From contig LADS01000026.1 in NCBI GenBank assembly GCA_000961725.1, positions 1 to 64,000 of the forward strand: DNA of 64,000 nt. The letters run 5' to 3'. The position numbers and the translations under genes are program-made. The notes under the pieces are model-generated. The model saw nothing but the letters and a program-made list of their open reading frames with translations. It searched no databases and had not been told where the DNA came from. Within the stretch, counting starts at the first letter, position 1, and each line of letters starts with the position of its first letter. Of this stretch, positions 9,533-17,266 are shown piece by piece. Source of the stretch: Desulfobulbaceae bacterium BRH_c16a (GTDB lineage: Bacteria > Desulfobacterota > Desulfobulbia > Desulfobulbales > Desulfocapsaceae).

Positions 9533-9916
9533 ATGTTCCATTCCATTCTGGCTATCAGCGTCGGGGCATCGATGGGGGCGGTGCTGCGCTGGCTGCTCGG
9601 CCTTTCCCTGAATTCGCTCTTCCCCACTCTTCCGCCGGGAACCCTTGCCGCCAACATGATCGGCGGCTACCTGATCGGTGTGGCCATGGCTCTCTTCGCC
9701 GGCCATCCCGGCCTGGCGCCGGAATGGCGGCTCCTGATCATCACCGGTTTTCTCGGCGGCCTGACTACCTTTTCAACTTTTTCGGCCGAGGTCACCGCAT
9801 TGCTCCAGCAGGGCCGTCTAATCTGGGCGGGTCTTGCGATCTCGGCCCATGTCCTCGGCTCGTTGATCATGACCCTGATCGGCATTGCAACAGTCGCCTT
9901 TATCCAACGTATCTGA
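9533..9916 (+). CDS. crcB: CrcB/FluC fluoride ion channel
   Basis: This 127-residue membrane protein has four hydrophobic helices. It carries the family's hallmark residues: GAVLRWLLG in helix 1, [14 protein letters not shown] with the conserved Asn in helix 2, and [12 protein letters not shown] in helix 3, which lines the fluoride pore and central Na+ site. Fluc channels work as antiparallel dimers that let toxic fluoride leave the cell. A DUF190 gene follows after 13 bases, a recurrent partnership in bacteria. I looked for a fluoride riboswitch in the 150-base leader and did not find a convincing one. Confidence 0.95.
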   Translation: MFHSILAISVGASMGAVLRWLLGLSLNSLFPTLPPGTLAANMIGGYLIGVAMALFAGHPGLAPEWRLLIITGFLGGLTTFSTFSAEVTALLQQGRLIWAGLAISAHVLGSLIMTLIGIATVAFIQRI

Positions 9917-9929
9917 AAGAGAGAGTATC

Positions 9930-10253
9930 ATGCACGGCTACCAGCTTACTTTTTTCACTCAACAGGACCGCAGGCATCACGGGCTTTCCCTGGCCCAATG
10001 GCTGATCGAAGAAGCCCGCAAGACAGGGATCGGCGGGGCGACCTTAATCCCGGCGGCGGAAGGCTTCGGCCATGACCGGAAGATCCGCTCCTCCCATTTC
10101 TTCGAACTCTCGGATCAGCCGATCGAAGTGACGATGGCAGTCAGCGAAGCCGATGCCGATCGCCTGTTCAAGCGGTTGAAAGAGGAAGGGGTCAATATTT
10201 TTTATGTCAAGGCTCCCATCGAATTCGGCATGTCCGGGGATCTCCCCGGTTGA
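9930..10253 (+). CDS. DUF190 protein
   Basis: This is a 107-residue soluble protein. The ATG at 9930 (MHGYQLTFFTQQDRRHHG) is used rather than an upstream in-frame start inside crcB. The pattern of an N-terminal strand, a LAQWLIEEARKTGIGGATLIPAAEGFG helix-loop and a C-terminal VSEADADRLFKRL helix is that of DUF190, a small ferredoxin-like fold related to PII-type signalling proteins. DUF190 genes very often sit next to crcB, as here, and may modulate the channel or sense a nucleotide; this is not proven. The gene ends about 100 bases from the convergent cydB. No terminator hairpin was recognised between them. Confidence 0.85.
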   Translation: MHGYQLTFFTQQDRRHHGLSLAQWLIEEARKTGIGGATLIPAAEGFGHDRKIRSSHFFELSDQPIEVTMAVSEADADRLFKRLKEEGVNIFYVKAPIEFGMSGDLPG

Positions 10254-10349
10254 CGGAGGCCATCCTGTTAAAGTGGACACGAGTCCGGTCAAAGCGGATA
10301 AAGCCGTTGCACCCGCTATCGAGACAGCTCTGAATCGAAAGAGTATCGC

Positions 10350-11372
10350 TCAATTGCCGTCATACCCTTCTTCCGTTGTTTTCCCTCGAAATATCCAATA
10401 GCTGTAGGTTGTATAGGTTAAGATGATCGGCAGCAGCACCGCCATCACAACGAGCATGAAGCGGAGGGTGGTAGGACTTGCGGCAACTTCCTGAACCGAT
10501 AAACTGGTGGAATCGAGACTCGGGATCATCGCCGGATACAGGCCGATGGAAAGACCGGTGAATGAAAAAATGATGATCAGCCAGTTCCAGACCAGCGGGG
10601 CAAGCTGCTTTTTCCGGCGCAGGCTGCGAAAATACATGATAAAGGCAACCACCGTCAAGAAACTGAAAAGGTAGAGAAAAGACGGTGGCGACTGCAGCCA
10701 TTTCGCCGCCATCTCAACGTGCAGCATACTGGTGAAAACATAAATCCCGGCGGAAACGACCAAGGTGAGGATACCGGTCGTCAGGGCAGTGCGGTAACTT
10801 CGCGCCTGCAGTTTTCCTGAAGTCCTGGCGATCAGAAATCCCGCCCCCAGCATCAGATATCCGCAGACGACCCCGACGGCGGCAAGCACCGAATACCAGT
10901 TCAGCCAGTCTCCGGCCTGCCCGGCAAAGGAATCGGCCTGAACTGAGATGCCGCCCAGCAGTCCGCCAAGAGCAAAGCCCTGCCCCAGGGTGGCCATGAG
11001 GCTGCCGATGCCGAACGATACCAGCCATATCGATTTCCGTTTGGCATTGTCATGGAACTCAAATGCCACGCCGCGAAAAATAAAGCCGAACAGCATCAGG
11101 GAGAGCGGAATATAGAGGGCCGAAAGGACAATGGCATAAAAGAGCGGAAAAGCGCCGAAAAGAATGCCGCCGAGAATGACAATCCAGGTCTGGTTACCGT
11201 GCCAGATGGTATGGATCGAGAGCATCATTGTTTCCTTATCCTGGTCGCTCCCGGCCACAAGGGTCAGCATGCCGATGCCGAGATCCGCCCCATCGGTCAG
11301 AACATAATAGAGCAGAAAAAAACCGACAAGCACCAGCCATATATCGGCGAGATTCGCATTCATTATATCCAT
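10350..11372 (-). CDS. cydB: Cytochrome bd-type quinol oxidase subunit II
   Basis: This is a 340-residue polytopic membrane protein. The ATG at 11372 follows AGGGA and lies 13 bases after the cydA stop; an extra 21 residues are possible upstream. Landmarks are LADIWLVLVGFFLLYYVLTDGADLGIGML at the N-terminus, HTIWHGNQTWIVILGGILFGAFP, and EFHDNAKRK. These are standard for CydB/CioB, which pairs with CydA and stabilises the haem site. Length fits the CioB-like group. It ends the long minus-strand operon that begins with eboD. No cydX/cbdX small subunit is evident downstream, where only about 100 bases separate it from a convergent gene. Confidence 0.95.
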   Translation of the reverse strand: MDIMNANLADIWLVLVGFFLLYYVLTDGADLGIGMLTLVAGSDQDKETMMLSIHTIWHGNQTWIVILGGILFGAFPLFYAIVLSALYIPLSLMLFGFIFRGVAFEFHDNAKRKSIWLVSFGIGSLMATLGQGFALGGLLGGISVQADSFAGQAGDWLNWYSVLAAVGVVCGYLMLGAGFLIARTSGKLQARSYRTALTTGILTLVVSAGIYVFTSMLHVEMAAKWLQSPPSFLYLFSFLTVVAFIMYFRSLRRKKQLAPLVWNWLIIIFSFTGLSIGLYPAMIPSLDSTSLSVQEVAASPTTLRFMLVVMAVLLPIILTYTTYSYWIFRGKTTEEGYDGN

Positions 11373-11385
11373 AGTCGTATCCCTG

Positions 11386-12759
11386 TTAACTGGTTTTTTT
11401 CTTGTATCCCGGAGGAGGTGCGAAATCCGGTCCATTTTTCAGCAGGCGCCGGGCAAAAACAAGAAAAAGAACGAACAGCAGGGAGTAAACCCCCACGAAA
11501 CCGATCAGGGATCCTGCCACCGCTTCGGCGGGAAGCCTGCTGGCTCCGTCCTCCGTTCGCAATACTCCCTGGATCACCCAGGGTTGCCGTCCTACCTCCC
11601 GGACAATCCAGCCGGCTTCCATGGCGATATAACTTAAAGGAATCGCCGCCATCCATGAATAGAGCAGCCATTTCTGCCGGGCAATCCGCTGCGGCACAAG
11701 CTCTCCTTTCCGCCAGGCCCACAATGACCAGAGCATCAGGAAAACCAAGGCAACGCCGATAACGAACATGATTCTGAAGGAATAAAAAGGGAGCAGCAAC
11801 GGCGGCTGATCTTCTACCGGAAATTCCCGCAGACCGGCGACCTGCCCGGTCGGCGAGAGAGTGGTGATCAGGCTGAGGAAGTACGGCACCTCGACAGCCC
11901 AGACATTATCCTGCAATTCTTTGTCGGGCCAGGCGATGATGTTCCAGCCGGCGCCTTCGCCCTCGGGATTGGTGTGCCAGTGGGCTTCCATCGCCGCAAG
12001 CTTTGTCGGCTGACTGTGAGAAACAAACTTGCCGGCCCCGTCTCCGATGGCAACCTGCAGGGTGGTGATAAAGACGGCTGCTACCAGCATCATTTTAAAA
12101 GAGGTGAGGAAAAACTCCGTGTGCCGGTTCTGTAACAGATACCAGGCGCTGATGCCGCCGATGACAAAGAGCGAAATCTCCAGGCAGGCAAGCCACATGT
12201 GAGAAACACCCCAGAAGGCATCCGGATTCCATATTGCGGCCATAGTGTCTGTCAGAAAAAACCGGCCGTCGATGAAATCACCGCCGACCGGAGTCTGCAT
12301 CCAGGAATTGGCGGCCATTATCCAGAAAGCGGACAACGAGCCGCCGAAAGCGACCATGCAGGTGGCGAAGAGATGCATGCCGGGCGAAACCTTTTTCCAG
12401 CCGAAGGCCATAATGCCCAGGAAAGCGGCCTCCAGCATAAAGGCCATCGAGGCCTCAAAGCCGAGCAGATGGCCGAAGATATCGCCGCCCGCCCTGGAAA
12501 AGGCGCTCCAGTTGGTGCCGAATTGAAATTCCATGGGGATGCCGCTGACGACGCCGACCGCAAAATTGAGCAGGAAAAGCCGCATCCAGAACCGGGCATG
12601 GTGGTAGTAGCGCTCCTCGCCGGTAATAAGCCATTGCGCCTCCATCACGACCAGAAAGATGCTGAGGCCGATGGTCAGGACCGGCCAGATGATATGAAAA
12701 ATTGCGGTAAAGGCAAAAAGCAGGCGGGAGAGAAAAATATGATCCTGAAAGAGTTCCAT
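11386..12759 (-). CDS. cydA: Cytochrome bd-type quinol oxidase subunit I
   Basis: This 457-residue protein carries the three haems of a bd-type oxidase, which reduces O2 to water with electrons from quinol and tolerates low O2, sulfide and NO. The start at 12759 (MELFQDHIFLSRLLFAF) follows GGGAG. Visible are the N-terminal helix with the IFH histidine, GIPMEFQFGTNWSAFSR, ISLFVIGGISAW and the periplasmic Q-loop beginning GDGAGKFVSHSQPTKLAAMEAHW, followed by the GRQPW quinol-site motif. The Q-loop is of the short type seen in CioA and many deltaproteobacterial enzymes. It lies 52 bases after a methyltransferase in the same operon, together with a UbiE-like methyltransferase and the eboDE genes. 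Confidence 0.95.
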   Translation of the reverse strand: MELFQDHIFLSRLLFAFTAIFHIIWPVLTIGLSIFLVVMEAQWLITGEERYYHHARFWMRLFLLNFAVGVVSGIPMEFQFGTNWSAFSRAGGDIFGHLLGFEASMAFMLEAAFLGIMAFGWKKVSPGMHLFATCMVAFGGSLSAFWIMAANSWMQTPVGGDFIDGRFFLTDTMAAIWNPDAFWGVSHMWLACLEISLFVIGGISAWYLLQNRHTEFFLTSFKMMLVAAVFITTLQVAIGDGAGKFVSHSQPTKLAAMEAHWHTNPEGEGAGWNIIAWPDKELQDNVWAVEVPYFLSLITTLSPTGQVAGLREFPVEDQPPLLLPFYSFRIMFVIGVALVFLMLWSLWAWRKGELVPQRIARQKWLLYSWMAAIPLSYIAMEAGWIVREVGRQPWVIQGVLRTEDGASRLPAEAVAGSLIGFVGVYSLLFVLFLVFARRLLKNGPDFAPPPGYKKKTS

Positions 12760-12811
12760 TCGATACTCCCATCTCAATGTTTAAATTGAAACCAGTTCCT
12801 ACCGCTATCCA

Positions 12812-13429
12812 CTACATCCTCACCTCACATTCCTCACTTTCCTTCACCGCCACGCCAAGAATTGCAAACCTCGACTCCTTATAACCGTCGAGCAGACGCA
12901 GGCCCGATTCGGCAAGGGCGGCCCGATACTCGGGGCCGTGGAACCTGTTTTCCCGGGGATGCTGCAGAATCCGCCGGAACAGCGGGTTGGCGTACAGCGG
13001 AGGATAGATTTCTTCAAAGAAGAAGACGCCGCCGTCTTTAAGCACTCTGACTATCTCGGCGACGCCCTTCTGCCAGTTTTCCAGGTGATGGATGATGCCG
13101 TAATTGAAAACCGCATCGAAGCAGCGGTCGGGATACGGCAGTTCCTGCGCATCGCCGGCTAGCAGGTGCAACGGCACGTTATTCCAGCCGTTTTTCTTCT
13201 TTTTCGCGGCATAAAGCATGTCGACATCAAGATCGAGGGCATGGATTGCGGCCGGAGCAAAGGCCTGATTGATGATCTTCGCGCCGACACCGCAGCCGCA
13301 GCCGATTTCCAGACATTTTCCTCCGGGAGCAAGCGTGCTCATTCTTCTGAAGAAGCGGCCTTCCTGCTGCTGGACATACCGTCGAACGGGGCTGTTCACC
13401 CAGATCCGTTCCGGCCAGTTCACTATCAT
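12812..13429 (-). CDS. Class I SAM-dependent methyltransferase
   Basis: This 205-residue soluble enzyme has a SAM-binding Rossmann core: motif I CLEIGCGCGVGAKI (about residues 39-52), an acidic ALDLDVDML, and post-motif YGIIHHLENW. It belongs to the UbiE/COQ5-like methyltransferase_11 group. A small-molecule or quinone-like substrate is typical, but the actual substrate is unknown. Its start overlaps the stop of the UbiE-like gene (ATGA), and cydA follows 52 bases later. Two methyltransferases in a row next to a quinol oxidase suggest tailoring of a quinone or lipid used by that oxidase. This is inference from context. Confidence 0.85.
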   Translation of the reverse strand: MIVNWPERIWVNSPVRRYVQQQEGRFFRRMSTLAPGGKCLEIGCGCGVGAKIINQAFAPAAIHALDLDVDMLYAAKKKKNGWNNVPLHLLAGDAQELPYPDRCFDAVFNYGIIHHLENWQKGVAEIVRVLKDGGVFFFEEIYPPLYANPLFRRILQHPRENRFHGPEYRAALAESGLRLLDGYKESRFAILGVAVKESEECEVRM

Positions 13430-14136
13430 AGCGCCTCCTGTGCCTGCTTCCGGCCCTGAAATATTTTGGCAATGCCGAAGGTGAGTTTTTTGATTCCGGT
13501 ATCGGTGAAACCCGCCGCAGCGAATTCGCCGATAAACTGTCGATCGTCGGGAAACGAATCGACCGAATCCGCCAGATAGCTGTAGGCATAATTGGTGCGG
13601 GACAGTAGGTTGCCCACGGGCGGCAGGATATGATCGAAATAAAAACGATACAGCCGGTTGAGCAGCGGCTGATCCGGGTAGGAAAATTCCATGATAAAGA
13701 GCCTGCCTCCCGGCTTCAGGACGCGATGGAATTCGCCGAGAGCCAGCATCCGCTCCTCCATGTTGCGAATGCCGAAGGAGATGGTCACGGCATCGACCGA
13801 TCCGCTTCGTATCGGCAGCTGCCGCCCATCGCCCAGAGTCAGGCTTATCTTGATATCGTGACCTCGGGCTGCGATTTTTTTCTTGCCGACGCTCAGCATG
13901 GCAGGGGAAAAATCAACGCCCACCACCCGAACCCGTGGATACCTGCAGCTGATGGCAAGCGCGGTCTCGGCGGTGCCGACGGCGACATCGAGCACTGTCC
14001 CGCCTTTATCCAGCTGCAGAATTTCCGCCAGAGCCCGCCGCCAGTAGATATCCCGGCGCAGAGACAGAAAACTGTTCTGGAAATCGTAGCTCGGAGCGAT
14101 TGTTTCAAACATTGCTTTAACAGCTGTATCTTTCAT
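13426..14136 (-). CDS. UbiE/MenG-like demethylquinone methyltransferase
   Basis: The gene encodes 236 residues. The ATG at 14136 overlaps the eboE stop (ATGA), which favours it over an upstream in-frame ATG at 14166. FETIAPSYDFQNSFLSLRRDIYWRR is the UbiE signature near the N-terminus. It is followed by motif I LDVAVGTAETALAI, GVDFSPAMLSVGKKK, and ISFGIRNMEERMLALGEFHRVLKPGG. UbiE/MenG methylates the ring of demethylmenaquinone or its ubiquinone precursor. Whether this is the cell's main menaquinone enzyme or a paralogue specific to the ebo locus cannot be told from the window. Its position between eboE and cydAB links it to quinone-based respiration. Confidence 0.85.
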   Translation of the reverse strand: MKDTAVKAMFETIAPSYDFQNSFLSLRRDIYWRRALAEILQLDKGGTVLDVAVGTAETALAISCRYPRVRVVGVDFSPAMLSVGKKKIAARGHDIKISLTLGDGRQLPIRSGSVDAVTISFGIRNMEERMLALGEFHRVLKPGGRLFIMEFSYPDQPLLNRLYRFYFDHILPPVGNLLSRTNYAYSYLADSVDSFPDDRQFIGEFAAAGFTDTGIKKLTFGIAKIFQGRKQAQEAL

Positions 14137-15287
14137 ATTGATTTTCCGATAGTTTTGATTACCCATTCAATCTCGCGGATCAGGCAGTCGGTCACCGGAC
14201 CGCTCTGCAGATCGGGCGGAAGAATAGTCCAGGTATACGTCTCCACCTCCAGCGCCATGTCTTCCGGAAACAGCGGCAGGATCTCCTGCAGGAAAAATCG
14301 CGTTGTGCCGCACTCCCTGGTTCCATCCATAAATACCGGCACGTGAAAATGGACGCGCCATTCTTCTACTTCCGCCGGAGCTGCGGAAATGGCAAGATCA
14401 AGATCGTCGTAGCGCAACAGTCCTCCATCTTTTGTCCGGCCGACTGTCTGATGCAGATACCACGGCTCCTGAAAACGTTTGAGAAGATCGATCCGCGGGT
14501 CCGCCAGCCGAAGAGCGGAGGAAACCTGCACGTGACCGATCCTGATGCCGTGGTCGGCGAGAAGCCGAAGAGACGCCGCCGGGTCCTCGAACTGCAGTGC
14601 CTGATGGCAGCAGTCGTAACATACCGCCAGCCGACGCTGCCGGGCAGGCGACAGGGCCAGACGATCAAAAAGATCGACCACATCGCGGGTCGTCTCCACC
14701 ACGCAGCCGGGCTCAGGCTCAATGGAGAGCAGAATTTCCCTGCCGGTTTTTTCAGCCAGACGATCCAGATGATCGAGGGCCGCCTCGATATGCTTTTTCA
14801 CTGTCGTGAAGTCGTCCGGTCCGATGCAGGACCGAAACCCCACCGGCACCGTGGAAATGGAGCCGGTCATGTTTTCCGGCAGCCACGTGGTCAGCAGTTC
14901 GGCGATTTTTCCGGTGTAGTCGAGACGCTCGGCAAAACGCCAGTCGGGCATGTAGACATCCTGTTTTACCGGAGTATTATGAAAGATGCCGTAGGGAAAA
15001 CCGTTGATGGTTGCCACATAAAACCCCCCTTCCCCGCACCAGCGATGAAACTCCTTCGCGTCCTCGAGACTCATCTCGCCGACAGCCCGGCCGGACAACC
15101 TCAGGCCGATCGGGAAGAGCACATCGGGGGATACCCGCTCTTTGACTAAAGGCGCATGTCGTCGGACTGCGGCAAATATTTCAGCCCAGCTTTCCCCGGG
15201 ATGAATATTTGTGCAATAGGTTATTTTCGGCAGAACACCCCCCTGCACCCCGCCTTCCATCTTGCCGCTGTCAACAGGCCGTGTCAA
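14133..15287 (-). CDS. eboE: EboE-like TIM-barrel protein
   Basis: The protein has up to 384 residues from a TTG start at 15287, which overlaps the eboD stop and has GGAG upstream. An ATG at 15260 is the alternative. KITYCTNIHPGESWAEI at the start of the barrel is the hallmark of EboE, a xylose-isomerase-like TIM-barrel protein. Later segments include ILLSIEPEPGCVVETTRD, AVCYDCCHQALQFEDP and LEVETYTWTILP, with the acidic and histidine residues expected at a sugar-isomerase-type metal site. Ebo proteins occur in conserved clusters across bacteria and algae and have been tied to metabolite export or processing, for example scytonemin traffic in cyanobacteria. The reaction is not established. 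Only eboD and eboE of the usual cluster are present here. Confidence 0.85.
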   Translation of the reverse strand: MTRPVDSGKMEGGVQGGVLPKITYCTNIHPGESWAEIFAAVRRHAPLVKERVSPDVLFPIGLRLSGRAVGEMSLEDAKEFHRWCGEGGFYVATINGFPYGIFHNTPVKQDVYMPDWRFAERLDYTGKIAELLTTWLPENMTGSISTVPVGFRSCIGPDDFTTVKKHIEAALDHLDRLAEKTGREILLSIEPEPGCVVETTRDVVDLFDRLALSPARQRRLAVCYDCCHQALQFEDPAASLRLLADHGIRIGHVQVSSALRLADPRIDLLKRFQEPWYLHQTVGRTKDGGLLRYDDLDLAISAAPAEVEEWRVHFHVPVFMDGTRECGTTRFFLQEILPLFPEDMALEVETYTWTILPPDLQSGPVTDCLIREIEWVIKTIGKSI

Positions 15288-16483
15288 TTGATATCTCCAT
15301 ACAAAGGTGCAGGCTTATCCATCCGAGCGCTGCCGATCTCCCGGCTTCCGTCATGCAGCATCAGTTCATCGACACAACGGGCCATCAGTGCCGTATCGAT
15401 CCGGTTCACTTCTTTTTTCCTGCCGATGCCGGTCAAAAGCGTAATCGTCAGTTCCCCGCCCAGATGTTCCCGGAATTCATCCAGAGCGGCATCGACATCG
15501 AGTGCGGCAAGAGCCGAATGATACAAAGGCAAGCCCAGGTCGGCAATAAGGACAAAGATCCTGCGCAGCTCGCTTTCCTCTATCATCCCGCTATAATAGG
15601 AATACAGGCTATCAAGAGCCATGCCGACGGCAACCGCTTCGCCGTGTTTGAGCAGGCCGCCCGTCATCTCCTCCAGCTTGTGCGCCGACCAGTGACCGAA
15701 ATCAAGGGGCCGGGCCGAGCCCAGTTCGAAAGGATCTCCCCCGGTACCGATATGGTGCATATGCTGCGCGGCACAACGATGGATCATTTCCTCGATCGGA
15801 CGGGGACTGAAGGCGGCAAGCTCGAACCTCCGGGTATAGAGATAGTCAAAAAACAATTTGTCCTTGATCAATGCCACCTTCACCGCTTCGGCCATCCCGG
15901 CCCGAAATTCCCGGGGCGGAAGCGTATCGAGGAAGGCAAAGTCATTGATAACGGCAAAAGGCGGAGCAAAGGTACCGACAGAATTTTTGCGGCCCAGGAC
16001 ATTGATGCCGTTTTTCACGCCGATGCCGGCATCGTTCTGGCCAAGAACCGTCGTCGGCATCCGTATCAGCCGCAGCCCTCGATGAGCGACGGCCGCACAG
16101 TATCCGACTGCATCGAGCACCGCCCCGCCTCCTATTGCCACTATAAAGGAATGCCGGCACAGGTGATTTTTGTGGATGGCGCTCATTATCGTGTCGATTG
16201 CCGCCGATCCGTTTTTGCAGCTCTCGCCACCGTCGACGACGAGAATCGGCCCGCACAGTTGCATGGATTCGGGGTGGGCCTCGGCATAGCCTTCTATCTC
16301 CCGGCAAAGGGACGGACGCTGGGCAAGAACCCCGGAATCTACTGCACAAAGTACTCTATGGCACTTTTCACCTGCTCTCAGCAATGTCGAGGCCAGTAGC
16401 GGGTCGCCGGTGGAAAAAACATTACGGGTAAAAAAAACGGAAAAGGCGTATCTGATGCTGAACTGCAGGTCGAGCGTCTGCAT
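15284..16483 (-). CDS. eboD: EboD-like 3-dehydroquinate-synthase family enzyme
   Basis: This is a 399-residue soluble enzyme of the sugar-phosphate cyclase superfamily. The NAD-binding and catalytic segments are visible: VAIGGGAVLDAVGYCAA, RMPTTVLGQNDAGIGVKNGIN, EFRAGMAEAVKVALIKD (metal-binding Glu) and DFGHWSAHKLEE followed by HGEAVAVGM (metal-binding His). The sequence differs from AroB and matches the EboD branch, whose product is unknown. An N-terminal extension of about 30 residues precedes the fold. GGAG just before ATG supports the start. It is the first gene of the minus-strand run eboD-eboE-ubiE-methyltransferase-cydA-cydB, in which the first four overlap by 4 bases each. Confidence 0.85.
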   Translation of the reverse strand: MQTLDLQFSIRYAFSVFFTRNVFSTGDPLLASTLLRAGEKCHRVLCAVDSGVLAQRPSLCREIEGYAEAHPESMQLCGPILVVDGGESCKNGSAAIDTIMSAIHKNHLCRHSFIVAIGGGAVLDAVGYCAAVAHRGLRLIRMPTTVLGQNDAGIGVKNGINVLGRKNSVGTFAPPFAVINDFAFLDTLPPREFRAGMAEAVKVALIKDKLFFDYLYTRRFELAAFSPRPIEEMIHRCAAQHMHHIGTGGDPFELGSARPLDFGHWSAHKLEEMTGGLLKHGEAVAVGMALDSLYSYYSGMIEESELRRIFVLIADLGLPLYHSALAALDVDAALDEFREHLGGELTITLLTGIGRKKEVNRIDTALMARCVDELMLHDGSREIGSARMDKPAPLYGDIN

Positions 16484-16575
16484 GGAGTATGCTCCCGATT
16501 CGTGAATATTTCAGTTTTGCCATGAATACGTTTAGTTCGGCAGGGCCCAATTTTATACCAGGGTTTCACTGCCTC

Positions 16576-16622
16576 TCCAGGCTCTTTATCTCTTTCCACA
16601 CAACCTCCCTTTCCAGCCTGGA
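16576..16622. repeat. 8-bp inverted repeat upstream of a sigma-54-type promoter
   Basis: TCCAGGCT at 16576-16583 and AGCCTGGA at 16615-16622 are perfect inverse copies with a 31-base spacer. They lie about 75-120 bases upstream of the -24 element at 16695, the usual position for an activator site. The 16484-16813 gap between divergent operons holds no gene. An operator role is inferred only from position. Confidence 0.35.
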
Positions 16623-16694
16623 AATCCCATCTTACAATCCTAACAGCATAAATCCAACATATATCCATCTTGCTCAACTTCATTTATCAGTTAA

Positions 16695-16710
16695 TGGCAT
16701 ATTAGTTGCA
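16695..16710 (+). promoter_or_regulatory. Sigma-54-type promoter of the PoxB/NDH-2/trehalose operon
   Basis: TGGCATATTAGTTGCA has GG-N10-GC spacing and both the TGGCAY and TTGCA elements intact. It lies about 100 bases ahead of the first gene of the operon (16814). It is one of the best matches of this type in the window. Confidence 0.65.
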
Positions 16711-16813
16711 CCAGTTTCCTGGTCACCCGTAGGAGAAAAAAACCATTTTCAGCTGTTTTATACGTGAAGGTAACTTTTATAAACTACGGAAAATTTCCCG
16801 GAGGTACAATCGA

Positions 16814-17209
16814 ATGAAAGACGACACTAAACAAACCCTGCAGGAAGATATCTACCAGCCGGCCAACCGTTTCATGCAGACGGTTTACGAGAAGCCGTTC
16901 GCCCCATTAGCCGCCATGGCGACCTTTGGCATCGGCCTGGCCTTTTTGCTTTCAGACAACAAACACCGCCATTCCCATCCTGCCAAAGAAGAACCTCTGA
17001 GAGAGCAACCTTCGGCCGTGGATAATAAATATTTCGAGGCGGCTCCCCGGTCCGTGCAGGGATCGCATCCCGGTTTTCGCCACTCTACCGATACCGGCAA
17101 TGTTGGGGCGATGAAAAAAAGCGGACAGGTTCTCATCGGCTCCGCCGCTCTTCTCAGCATCTTTTACCTGGTGGGCAAGAAAAAAACGCCCATTCAAGGC
17201 GAGCACTGA
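16814..17209 (+). CDS. Small two-helix membrane protein, unknown function
   Basis: This 131-residue protein is preceded by CCCGGAGG. It has one hydrophobic segment at about residues 33-47 (PLAAMATFGIGLAFLLS) and another at about 103-118 (VLIGSAALLSIFYLVG). They are separated by a polar, His/Pro-rich loop (HRHSHPAKEEPLREQ). No family was recognised. It is the first gene after a strong sigma-54-like promoter and precedes a PoxB-like enzyme by 57 bases, so it may be a membrane partner of peripheral quinone-reducing enzymes. That is speculation from position. Confidence 0.7.
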   Translation: MKDDTKQTLQEDIYQPANRFMQTVYEKPFAPLAAMATFGIGLAFLLSDNKHRHSHPAKEEPLREQPSAVDNKYFEAAPRSVQGSHPGFRHSTDTGNVGAMKKSGQVLIGSAALLSIFYLVGKKKTPIQGEH

Positions 17210-17266
17210 TTTTTCAGGTGCACCTGAGTATTCAGAATCGGGAACAAACGTATAAGGAGAATCACC

